Source of the DNA: Actinomadura viridilutea
GTDB taxonomy: Bacteria > Actinomycetota > Actinomycetes > Streptosporangiales > Streptosporangiaceae
Reading direction: 5' to 3'
Assembly: GCA_003001795.1 (NCBI GenBank)
Contig: PVNI01000021.1
Location: 57,137-121,136 of the forward strand
Length of the DNA stretch: 64,000 nt
In this document: positions 16,705 through 24,473 of the stretch, one piece after another
How the letters are laid out: every line of letters starts with the position of its first letter
Position numbering within the stretch: the stretch's first letter is position 1
Translations under genes and position numbers: made by a program
The notes under the pieces: model-generated
What the model was told of the DNA's origin: nothing
The model's input: only the letters and a program-made list of their open reading frames with translations
Databases searched by the model: none

Positions 16705-17454
16705 GTGAGCAGCGTACGGCGTAGAGCGTGGCGAAGCATCCTCCCACTCCTGATGCTCGCGGCGGGAACCCTGTTCGCGGCCGGCGCGAGCACGGCCCGC
16801 GGCACCGACCTGCGGGACACCGGCCGCACCCGGCTGACCGAGCTGATCGTCGCCGAGCAGCGCCGCAGCGCCCGGCACCGCGCCGAGTACCGGCGGCTGC
16901 GCCGCGAGGTCGACCGGGCGTCCCGCCTGGCCGGACGGCGCGACGCGCGCGTCAAGCAGGCCCAGGCCCGCGCCGACCGGCTGGCCGCCGCGTCCGGCTT
17001 CGCCCCGCTGCGCGGCCGCGGCGTGCGGGTCGTCCTGGACGACGCGCCGCAGCCCGAGTCCGGCGAGCTGCCGCGCGGAGTGGCCCCCGACGACCTCGTC
17101 GTCCACCAGGCCGACGTGCAGGCCGTGGTGAACGCGCTGTGGGCGGGCGGCGCCGCCGGAATGCAGATCATGGACCAGCGGGTCATCTCCACCAGCGCCG
17201 TGCGCTGCGTGGGCAATACTTTGATCCTCCAGGGCGTCGTGTACTCGCCGCCGTTCCGCATCACCGCGGTCGGCGATCCGGAGCGGCTGCGGGCCGCGCT
17301 GGACGCCTCGCCCGAGATCGCCGTCTACCGCCGGTACGTGCGCGAGTACGGGCTCGGGTACACGGTGCGGACGCTGGACCGGGTCGAGCTGCCCGCGTTC
17401 ACCGGCAACGTGACCATGAAGTACGCCACGGTGCCGCGGGACGCCGACACCTGA
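16705..17454 (+). CDS. DUF881 (YlxW-like) membrane protein
   Basis: A 249-residue protein. It has an N-terminal membrane anchor (residues 8-28), a charged coiled-coil (about 40-100: LTELIVAEQRRSARHRAEY to ARVKQAQARADRLAA), then the DUF881 globular domain. That domain opens GRGVRVVLDDAP and contains VVNALWAGGAAGMQIMDQRV and NTLILQGVVYSPPFRI, the family hallmarks. The domain faces outside. Relatives sit in division or sporulation clusters, but their role is undefined. A TAGCGT -10 at 16691-16696 suggests an almost leaderless transcript. Confidence 0.9.
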   Translation: MSSVRRRAWRSILPLLMLAAGTLFAAGASTARGTDLRDTGRTRLTELIVAEQRRSARHRAEYRRLRREVDRASRLAGRRDARVKQAQARADRLAAASGFAPLRGRGVRVVLDDAPQPESGELPRGVAPDDLVVHQADVQAVVNALWAGGAAGMQIMDQRVISTSAVRCVGNTLILQGVVYSPPFRITAVGDPERLRAALDASPEIAVYRRYVREYGLGYTVRTLDRVELPAFTGNVTMKYATVPRDADT

Positions 17455-17502
17455 CCTCGGCCGTCCACCGGCGGCGATCGCGGACGAAAGGGGACGCGCG
17501 CG

Positions 17503-18150
17503 GTGCGGACGCTGATCCGTGGCCTCGGCGAGCTGTGCATCACCGCGGGTCTGGTTCTGCTGCTGTTCGTCGCCTACGAGCTGTGGGGGACCGGCCGCTA
17601 CACCCGCGAGCAGCAGGACCGGCTCGGCAAGGAGCTGACGAAGGCGTGGCAGGCGCCGGCGGTCACCACCGAGAAGGTGAAGCTCGGCCGCGGTCTGGCG
17701 TTGATCCGCATCCCCAAGCTGGGCCGCGACTACCGGTACGTCATCGTCGAAGGCGTGACCCGCGCCGACCTGCGCAAGGGGCCCGGCCACTACCCCGGCA
17801 CGGCCATGCCCGGCGAGGTCGGCAACTTCGTCGTCTCCGGGCACCGCACCACCTACTCGGCCCCGTTCAACCGCATCGGCGAGCTGCGGCGCGGCGACCG
17901 CATCCTCATCGACACCCGGCGCCGCCAGTTCGTCTACCAGGTCACCGGACGGCGGATCGTCGAACCGGACGACGTGGAGGTCATCGCGCCCGTGCCGAAC
18001 CATCCGCGCCGCCGCCCCACCGAACGGCTCATCACGTTGACGACCTGCCATCCCAAGTACTCCGCCGCCGAACGGCTGATCGTCCACGGGCGGCTGGTGG
18101 AGACCCGGGAGCGGGTCGCCGCCCCCACCAGCCCGCAGGCCGCCGACTGA
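17503..18150 (+). CDS. class E sortase
   Basis: A 215-residue membrane-anchored transpeptidase. The N-terminal helix (about residues 9-28) anchors a sortase barrel. The triad is clear: His114 in VSGHRTT, Cys182 in TLTTCHPKY, and Arg in the following AAERLIVHGR. The tyrosine after TLTTCHPK is typical of class E, which anchors proteins with LAxTG-type signals in high-GC actinobacteria. It lies 48 nt after DUF881 and 17 nt before the next small gene, so it is probably one operon. No sorting substrate is encoded nearby. Confidence 0.94.
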   Translation: MRTLIRGLGELCITAGLVLLLFVAYELWGTGRYTREQQDRLGKELTKAWQAPAVTTEKVKLGRGLALIRIPKLGRDYRYVIVEGVTRADLRKGPGHYPGTAMPGEVGNFVVSGHRTTYSAPFNRIGELRRGDRILIDTRRRQFVYQVTGRRIVEPDDVEVIAPVPNHPRRRPTERLITLTTCHPKYSAAERLIVHGRLVETRERVAAPTSPQAAD

Positions 18151-18167
18151 CCCTGGAGGATTCCGCG

Positions 18168-18362
18168 ATGTACGCCTGGATCTGGCGGCACCTGCCCGGC
18201 GAGCGGCTGCGGACCAAGGCGCTCGCCGCCCTCGCGCTCGCGGCCGTGGTCGTCGCGCTGCTGTGGTACGTGGTGTTCCCCTGGCTGGAACCCAAGGTGC
18301 AGTTCGACCACGGCGTCGTCGACGGCCCCACCCCCTCCGCGTCCGCGTCACCGCACCGCTGA
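18168..18362 (+). CDS. small membrane protein
   Basis: A 64-residue protein with a basic start (MYAWIWRHLPGERLRTK), one long hydrophobic helix (ALAALALAAVVVALLWYVVF, residues 18-37) and an acidic/Ser-Pro outer tail ending VQFDHGVVDGPTPSASASPHR. GGAGG lies 8 nt before the ATG. The gene follows the sortase by 17 nt in this conserved division-region operon. Small genes of this type are common here in actinomycetes and have no assigned function. Confidence 0.85.
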   Translation: MYAWIWRHLPGERLRTKALAALALAAVVVALLWYVVFPWLEPKVQFDHGVVDGPTPSASASPHR

Positions 18363-18382
18363 CCTGCGGCGACAATAGGGGT

Positions 18383-18955
18383 GTGCGTGTACTCGTCGTG
18401 GACAATCACGACAGCTTCGTCTTCAACATCGTCCAGTACCTGCTGCAGCTGGGCGCCGACTGCGTCGTCAAGGACCGCGCGGACGTGCGCCCCGGCGACG
18501 CCCGCGGCGTCGGCGGCATCCTGATCAGCCCCGGCCCGGGGCACCCCGCCGACACCGGCGTCTGCCTCGACCTCGTCCGCGACGCCGACGTGCCGCTGCT
18601 CGGCGTCTGCCTCGGCCACCAGGTGATCGCCCACGTCCACGGGGCGGCGGTGACGCGGGCGCCCGAGATCGTCCACGGCCGCACCAGCCCCGTCCACCAC
18701 GACGGACGCGGCGTGCTGGCCGGCCTGCCGAACCCGTTCGACGCCACCCGCTACCACTCGCTGGCCGTCGACCCGGCCACCGTGCCCGGCGACGTCCTGG
18801 AGATCACCGCCCGCACCCCCGACGGGGTGGTGATGGGGCTGCGGCACCGCCGCCGTCCGCTGGAGGGCGTGCAGTTCCATCCCGAGTCGGTGCTGTCCGA
18901 ATCCGGCCATGCGCTGCTCCGGAACTGGCTCGCCACCTGCGCTTCTACCGTGTGA
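18383..18955 (+). CDS. trpG: anthranilate/aminodeoxychorismate synthase glutaminase subunit
   Basis: A 190-residue class I glutamine amidotransferase that supplies ammonia to a TrpE or PabB partner. It opens VRVLVVDNHDSFVFNIVQYL. The nucleophile Cys76 is in GVCLGHQ. The His-Glu pair is in FHPESVLSESG. The sequence cannot separate tryptophan from folate use; in mycobacteria the gene at this position is called trpG. The GTG is 6 nt after a GACAAT -10-like hexamer (18371-18376), suggesting a leaderless mRNA. Confidence 0.92.
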   Translation: MRVLVVDNHDSFVFNIVQYLLQLGADCVVKDRADVRPGDARGVGGILISPGPGHPADTGVCLDLVRDADVPLLGVCLGHQVIAHVHGAAVTRAPEIVHGRTSPVHHDGRGVLAGLPNPFDATRYHSLAVDPATVPGDVLEITARTPDGVVMGLRHRRRPLEGVQFHPESVLSESGHALLRNWLATCASTV

Positions 18956-19045
18956 GGGGGGTGGCGGCGAGCCCATCGCCGGTTCCGGGGGAAAAATTCC
19001 GCTGAAATCCGTAACACGCTCTGGTGCGCGTCCGAAGACCATCAC

Positions 19046-19088
19046 GAGAGGGCTTCCGCCATTGCCCCCGAGTGGCGGAAGCCCTCTC
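19046..19088. terminator. bidirectional terminator between trpG and pknB
   Basis: A perfect 16-bp stem, with arms at 19046-19061 (GAGAGGGCTTCCGCCA) and 19073-19088 and an 11-nt loop, followed by TTGT. It separates the rightward trpG operon from the leftward pknB operon. Confidence 0.85.
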
Positions 19089-19222
19089 TTGTATGTCCGG
19101 CGGACTCCCCAAACTTTCTCACTTAATGAAACTGTCGTGTTGCGCTCCGTGATGTCGAGACGTCATCCTTGAGGCGTGGTCATCGGGGGCGTCCACGACC
19201 ACAGATTCCTCCGCACGAGCAA

Positions 19223-19256
19223 GGGCCCCGGATCCCTGGACAGGCATCCGGGGCCC
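19223..19256. terminator. second hairpin in the trpG-pknB gap
   Basis: The 11-bp stem GGGCCCCGGAT / ATCCGGGGCCC (19223-19233 with 19246-19256). It is probably a back-up terminator for one of the two converging operons. Confidence 0.6.
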
Positions 19257-19336
19257 CGCCAGAGCCGGCCCCTCCGCCGACCCCTCGCTCTCCCGCACCG
19301 CTCGGCCCCGGCAGAAGCCCGCCCCGCCGTCCAGCG

Positions 19337-19370
19337 AAGAGCCCCGGCTTCGGGGGAAGCCGGGGCTCTT
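19337..19370 (-). terminator. terminator of the pknB operon
   Basis: The perfect 14-bp stem AAGAGCCCCGGCTT / AAGCCGGGGCTCTT (19337-19350 with 19357-19370) lies 12 nt beyond the pknB stop codon. Transcription from the leftward operon most probably ends here. Confidence 0.85.
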
Positions 19371-19382
19371 GTGTCCGGTCGC

Positions 19383-21179
19383 TCAGCCCGAGTTCGGGCG
19401 GCCGCCGGGGAAGTTGGGGCCTTCGGTGCCGGGGGTCGGGCTGGTCGGCTGAGGCTCGTTCACCACCACGGTCACGGTGTCGCCCGGCGCGACCGTCGCC
19501 CCGGGCTCGGGGCTCTGGGCGAACACCTGGCCCGGCGCGACCGGCTTGTCCGGCGGCGCGGGCTGCTTCTGCACCTCGCACTTGAGGCCCAGGCCCTTCA
19601 ACCGGTTGCAGGCGGCCCGCTGGCTCTGGTTGTACAGGTCGGGCAGCTTGATCTGGCTCGGGCCGGTCGAGACCACGATCACCACGCGGGACTTCACCTC
19701 GGCCCGGGTGCCGCCCGGCGGGTTCGTCCGGATCACCATGCCGCGCGGCACCTCCGAGGACGACTCGAAGTCGCGGCCGACGCGGAAACCGCGATCCGAC
19801 AGCAACTGCGCCGCCTCGTCGTACGGGCGGCCCGTGACGTCCGGAACCTCGACCTGCTCGGGCGGCTTCTTGCCGCGCGACACCACCAGGTTGACGGCCG
19901 ACCCCGCCTGGACCTGCACGCCGGGACGCGGGTCGGAGCTGATGACGTAGCCGCGGCGGACGGTCTCGCTGTACTCCTCGGTGGTCTGGCCGACCTTCAA
20001 CCCGACCTGGATGAGGGCGGCCACCGCCTCGTCCCGGGACTGGTTGAGGATGCTGCTCGGCACCGCCACCTTCTTGACCTCGTCGCCGCCGCGGCCCGAC
20101 AACGCCCAGCCGAACAGCGCCGCGCCGCCGATGAACACCGCCGCCAGCGCCAGCCACAGCGCGACCTTCTTCCCGTTGCCGCCGCCCGACTGCGGCTCGT
20201 CGTACTGCACCGGCGGCAGGTCGTAGCCGTTGCCGACCGGCCGCTGCACCTGGGTGCGCGGCGGCACGCCGCCCATCACCTGGGTGGCCTGCGGCTGCGC
20301 GCCCATCAGCATGGTGGACGCCGCGGTGGAGGCGACCGGCTGCCCGTGCAGCGCCCGGTGGATCTCCTGGCGGAACTCCTGGGCCGTCTGGTAGCGGTGG
20401 TCGGGGTTCTTGGCCATCGCCTTCAGCACGATGGCGTCCGCCCACTGCGGGATGTCGGCGTCCACCTGCGACGGCGGGACGGGCTCCTCCCGGACGTGCT
20501 GGTAGGCGATGGCCACCGGGGAGTCCCCGGTGAACGGCGGCCGGCCGGTCAGCAGCTCGTACAGGACGCAGCCGGTGGAGTAGATGTCGCTGCGCGCGTC
20601 CACGCGCTCGCCCCGGGCCTGCTCGGGCGACAGGTACTGCGCCGTCCCGATCACCTGCGCCGTCTGCGTCATCGTGGCGGCCGAGTCGGCCATGGCCCGG
20701 GCGATGCCGAAGTCCATGACCTTGACCTCGTGGTTGCGGGTCAGCATCACGTTGGCCGGCTTGATGTCGCGGTGCACGATGCCGCCGCGATGGCTGTAGT
20801 CCAGCGCCCGCAGAATCCCGTCGGTGACCTCCAGCGCCTTCTCCGGCAGCAGCGCGCGGTTCTCCCGGAGCAGGTCGCGCAGCGTGCTGCCGTCCACGTA
20901 CTCCATGACGATGTACGGGATGGAGGTGTCGCCGACGGAGTCCTCGCCCGTGTCGTAGACGGCAATGATCGACGGGTGGTTCAGGGACGCGGCCGACTGA
21001 GCCTCACGCCGGAAGCGGGCCTGGAACGTGGGGTCGCGGGCCAGGTCAGAGCGCAGCGTCTTGACCGCCACGACGCGGTCGAGACGCAGGTCTCTGGCAC
21101 GGTAGACCTCGGCCATGCCGCCGCGCCCGATGACGCTTTCGAGCTGGTAGCGGCCGCCGAGCAGCCGAGGTTGACTCAT
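19383..21179 (-). CDS. pknB: PASTA-domain Ser/Thr kinase PknB
   Basis: A 598-residue transmembrane kinase that senses peptidoglycan fragments and phosphorylates division and wall-synthesis proteins. Residues 10-275 are the kinase: IGRGGMAEVY (glycine loop), Lys40 in VAVK, HRDIKPAN, DFG and the activation loop TMTQTAQVIGT, whose threonines are the usual autophosphorylation sites. The membrane helix is at about 335-358. Three PASTA repeats follow, beginning near VAVPSSIL, VEVPDVTG and IKLPDLYN, then a Pro-rich tail. Mycobacterial PknB has four PASTA repeats. It is the last gene of the operon, 22 nt after pknA. GAGGGAAAG precedes the ATG. Confidence 0.97.
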   Translation of the reverse strand: MSQPRLLGGRYQLESVIGRGGMAEVYRARDLRLDRVVAVKTLRSDLARDPTFQARFRREAQSAASLNHPSIIAVYDTGEDSVGDTSIPYIVMEYVDGSTLRDLLRENRALLPEKALEVTDGILRALDYSHRGGIVHRDIKPANVMLTRNHEVKVMDFGIARAMADSAATMTQTAQVIGTAQYLSPEQARGERVDARSDIYSTGCVLYELLTGRPPFTGDSPVAIAYQHVREEPVPPSQVDADIPQWADAIVLKAMAKNPDHRYQTAQEFRQEIHRALHGQPVASTAASTMLMGAQPQATQVMGGVPPRTQVQRPVGNGYDLPPVQYDEPQSGGGNGKKVALWLALAAVFIGGAALFGWALSGRGGDEVKKVAVPSSILNQSRDEAVAALIQVGLKVGQTTEEYSETVRRGYVISSDPRPGVQVQAGSAVNLVVSRGKKPPEQVEVPDVTGRPYDEAAQLLSDRGFRVGRDFESSSEVPRGMVIRTNPPGGTRAEVKSRVVIVVSTGPSQIKLPDLYNQSQRAACNRLKGLGLKCEVQKQPAPPDKPVAPGQVFAQSPEPGATVAPGDTVTVVVNEPQPTSPTPGTEGPNFPGGRPNSG

Positions 21180-21201
21180 ATGTGCACTTTCCCTCGTACG
21201 T

Positions 21202-22938
21202 CTACACCTTGTCCTCAGAACCTAGCCCCCCGCGAAGGGCCTGCGAGGGATCCGGGCTCGGAGTTGACGGAGTCGTGGTCCTCCCCGTCGGTACGGGTGC
21301 TGGGTTCGGGGGGCCCGGGGCCGCCCCGGTCGGATCGGTGGTCGGCTTCTGTGAAGGGGACGCGCTGCGATACGGGGTCGTTGACCCGGCTCTCAGGCGT
21401 GGATGCGGCTCACGATCGTCCCGAATCGGGCGCACCGAGACAAGACCCTCGGGCCGCGCGCCGTGGGATCCCGACCCCGCCGCAACGGATCCCTCCGGAA
21501 CCGGCCCGCCGGGCCCGCTCGGCCCGCGGATCGGTGCGCCTGCCCGGGTGCGGTGCGCCGGTGCGGTGCGTCCCTGCCCTGTCCTGTTCCCGAGGCGCAG
21601 GGTACCGGGAGTCATGCTGTGGTCAAATTCCGGCGATCCGCTCGGTGCGCCGGACGCCCGCCGCGGCTCGCCAGGGCTTCCCGATGATCCGCGGAGAGAC
21701 TGCGGTGAGCCCCGGACCGCCTTCGGAGAGCCGCGCGGAAGGCGCGGCATGTCACCGCGTGAGATCTGCGCACTCTGAGGGCGAACCCACGCGCCGCCGG
21801 CGCGCGATCCGCCCAGGGCGTCCCCCGAGATCCGCGTACTGCGGGAAGTGCTCCGCGATCCGCCCGATGCGCTTCGCGCGGCCTCGGCGGCGCCTGGTGC
21901 GCCGGTCGACGGCCGGCCGCGCACGGCGTCGCGCGAACCGTTGTCGAAAGCTTGCGGGCCCGCCGCGCCGTCCCGCGCGCTCCGCGAGGCGCCCGAGCGG
22001 CCTTCCGAGGGACGGGGCGACGCGGCCGAGTCGTGCCGAAGCGCCGAGGTTTCGCGTGAAACACCCGTCGGGACGCCCGAGGCGTCCGACGTCGCGGAAC
22101 CGCTCGGGGCGTCCGGCGACGGCGAGGTGTCGCGGAGGGCCGCGGCGCGTTCGGCGGCCCGGTCGGCGTCGCCGCCGAACCGCTCCGCCGGGTTCTTGGA
22201 CAGCAGCGCCGCCACCAGCGCCCGGACGTCGGCCGGGACGTCGTCCGGCAGCGGCGGCGGCACCTCCCGGACGTGCTTGAGCGCGATGTCGACCGTGGTG
22301 TCCCCGTCGAACGGCACCCGGCCCGCCAGGCACTGGTACGCCACCACGCCCAGCGCGTACAGGTCGACCGCCGGCGTGAGCTCCTGCCCGGTGGCCTGCT
22401 CGGGCGACAGGTAGTGGGCCGAGCCCATGACCCGGCCGGCCGCCGTCAGGCAGGCCGGCTGGGGACCGCGCGCGATGCCGAAGTCGGTGATCTTGACGGT
22501 GCCGTCCGCGGTCACCAGCAGGTTGCCCGGCTTGACGTCGCGGTGCACGATGCCCGCCCGGTGCGCCGCGGCCAGCGCCCGCGCGGCCTGCGCCACCAGG
22601 TCGAGGGTGCGCCAGGCGGTGAGCCTGCCCACCCGGGCCAGCACCGCCGCCAGCGGTTCGCCCCGCACCAGCTCCATCACCAGGTACGTCCGGCCGCGGT
22701 GGGTGCCGTGGTCGTACACCCGCGCGATGCCCTCGTGCCGCAGCCGCGACGCGTACTCGGCCTCGGCCGCCATCCGTTCCCGGGCGGCGACGTCCTCCGG
22801 CAGGTCGTCGCGCAGCAGCTTGACCGCGACCGGGCGGCCCGCCACCTCGTCGCGGGCGGCCCAGACCTCGCCCATCCCCCCGGTGGCCACCGGCTCCACG
22901 AGCCGGTACCGGTCGTTCAGGACGAGAGCGGAGTTCAC
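21202..22938 (-). CDS. pknA: Ser/Thr kinase PknA-like with long disordered tail
   Basis: A 578-residue kinase. Residues 10-265 form a complete catalytic domain: VATGGMGEVW, Lys40, HRDVKPGN, DFG and SAHYLSPEQ. The remaining 310 residues are Ser/Arg/Pro/Gly-rich and probably disordered. I see no membrane helix, whereas mycobacterial PknA has one. The GTG start overlaps the pbpA stop (GTGA), giving translational coupling. It acts with PknB on cell shape and division. The tail may be a phosphorylation or docking region, or a degenerate one. Confidence 0.92.
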   Translation of the reverse strand: MNSALVLNDRYRLVEPVATGGMGEVWAARDEVAGRPVAVKLLRDDLPEDVAARERMAAEAEYASRLRHEGIARVYDHGTHRGRTYLVMELVRGEPLAAVLARVGRLTAWRTLDLVAQAARALAAAHRAGIVHRDVKPGNLLVTADGTVKITDFGIARGPQPACLTAAGRVMGSAHYLSPEQATGQELTPAVDLYALGVVAYQCLAGRVPFDGDTTVDIALKHVREVPPPLPDDVPADVRALVAALLSKNPAERFGGDADRAAERAAALRDTSPSPDAPSGSATSDASGVPTGVSRETSALRHDSAASPRPSEGRSGASRSARDGAAGPQAFDNGSRDAVRGRPSTGAPGAAEAARSASGGSRSTSRSTRISGDALGGSRAGGAWVRPQSAQISRGDMPRLPRGSPKAVRGSPQSLRGSSGSPGEPRRASGAPSGSPEFDHSMTPGTLRLGNRTGQGRTAPAHRTRAGAPIRGPSGPGGPVPEGSVAAGSGSHGARPEGLVSVRPIRDDREPHPRLRAGSTTPYRSASPSQKPTTDPTGAAPGPPNPAPVPTGRTTTPSTPSPDPSQALRGGLGSEDKV

Positions 22939-24413
22939 TTCTTCAACACCTGGGCCATGATCGCGCCCGCCACCGGACCGGCGTTGGTGGCGCCGTCACC
23001 GGGGCCCTCGGTGATGACGGCGAAGGCGTACCGAGGCTTGTTCACCGGGGCGAACCCGACGAACCACCGGGCATTGGGGTTGCCGTCCCCCTGCTCGGCG
23101 GTGCCGGTCTTCCCGGCGATGTTCATACCCTGCAGGTTCCGCGCCGTGCCCTCGCGGACCACCGCGCGCATCATGTCGGCGAGCTGCTCGGCCGTCTCCG
23201 GCTTGATGGCCTGCGAGAACTCCTTCGGCTCGGCGCTGTAGAGCTCGCTTTGGTCCTTGGCCCGCACCGTCTGCACCAGGTACGGCTTCATGATCTTGCC
23301 CTCGTTGGCGACCGCGGCGGCGACCATGGCCATCTGCAGCGGGGTGGCGCGCACGTTCTCCTGCCCGATGCCCGAGCGGGCGGTGCCGTCCTTGCCGGTC
23401 GGGGTCATCTGGCCCGTCTCCAGGTTGCGCACCGCCACCGGGACGTCGCTCTCGGCGGGCCGCACGTCCGGCTCGATCTCGAACCGGCGGTTGAAGCCGA
23501 ACTTGGTGGCGCCCGCGTTCAGCTGCTTGATGCCCATCTGCAGCGCCAGCTCGCCGAACGTGGTGTTGCAGGACTCGGCGTACGCGCCGCGCAGCGTGGC
23601 GCGCCCGGCGCAGTTGCCGGTGTCGTGCGAGTTCGGCAGCGGCTTGCCCGACTCCGGCAGGATCAGCTGGCCGGTGTTGACGATCGAGCTGCTGGTCAGG
23701 CCCAGCTGCTCCATGGCGATCGCCGCCGTCACCGTCTTGAACGACGAGCCGGGCGGGAACGTCTGGCTCATCGCGTTGTCGATCAGCGGCTTGATGACGC
23801 CCTTGGCCTGGTCCAGCTCCACCAGCCGCTGGCTGCCCTTGGTGCCCCGCTGCGGCGCCACCTCGTTCGGGTCGAAGGACGGGTAGGACGCCAGCACCTG
23901 CACCGCACCGGTCTTGATGTCGATCACCGCGGCGCCGGCGCGGCGGGTGGTGCTGTTGCGCAGCCGCTGGTAGGCGACCTGCTGGGCGTCGGTGTTCAGC
24001 GTCAGCTCGACGTTGGCGCCCTCGGCCTTCTTGCCGATGAACGCGTCGAACCAGCGCTGGTGGGTGATCCGCTTGTCGGTGCCGCCCAGCAGCGAGTTGT
24101 AGGCGAGCTCCACCTTGGACGCGCCGCCGTTGAAGTAGCCGGTGACCGGCGCGTACACCGGGCCGTTCTTGTAGGTGCGGCCGTACTTGGGGTTGTCCTT
24201 GCCGGTCGGCTCGGACTGCACGATCACCTGGCCGCCGGCGATGATGTCGCCGCGGGGCGCGTTGAACACCTCGGCGAACTTGCGGGTGTTCTTGTCGTCG
24301 TTGCGCAGGCTCTCGGCCTGGCTGCCCTGCACGTAGTTGACCTGCGCCATCAGGGCGAAGAACAGCAGCAGCCCGAAGATCGCGACCCGGCGCAGCGGCT
24401 TGTCCATGTTCAT
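22935..24413 (-). CDS. pbpA: penicillin-binding protein PbpA (class B transpeptidase)
   Basis: A 492-residue peptidoglycan D,D-transpeptidase. It has an N-terminal membrane anchor (about residues 8-26), a dimerisation or pedestal region starting NAPRGDII, then the penicillin-binding domain. The SxxK motif is PPGSSFK (near residue 220), SxN is ESCN, and KTG is AGKTGTAEQ. It works with RodA, encoded 60 nt upstream, and is conserved in this cluster. It is coupled to pknA by a 4-nt overlap. The ATG at 24413 has GGAG 9 nt upstream; an ATG two codons later is possible. Confidence 0.97.
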   Translation of the reverse strand: MNMDKPLRRVAIFGLLLFFALMAQVNYVQGSQAESLRNDDKNTRKFAEVFNAPRGDIIAGGQVIVQSEPTGKDNPKYGRTYKNGPVYAPVTGYFNGGASKVELAYNSLLGGTDKRITHQRWFDAFIGKKAEGANVELTLNTDAQQVAYQRLRNSTTRRAGAAVIDIKTGAVQVLASYPSFDPNEVAPQRGTKGSQRLVELDQAKGVIKPLIDNAMSQTFPPGSSFKTVTAAIAMEQLGLTSSSIVNTGQLILPESGKPLPNSHDTGNCAGRATLRGAYAESCNTTFGELALQMGIKQLNAGATKFGFNRRFEIEPDVRPAESDVPVAVRNLETGQMTPTGKDGTARSGIGQENVRATPLQMAMVAAAVANEGKIMKPYLVQTVRAKDQSELYSAEPKEFSQAIKPETAEQLADMMRAVVREGTARNLQGMNIAGKTGTAEQGDGNPNARWFVGFAPVNKPRYAFAVITEGPGDGATNAGPVAGAIMAQVLKK

Positions 24414-24473
24414 GCTGCAGCGCTCCGCTCGGCGTCGGTGTCGGGCGCGACTTCGCTGGTCATGGCTGCGGGA

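Noticed and set aside
19176..22280. A 1034-codon open frame antisense to pknB and pknA
   Set aside because: It is a high-GC shadow of two clearly identified kinase genes.
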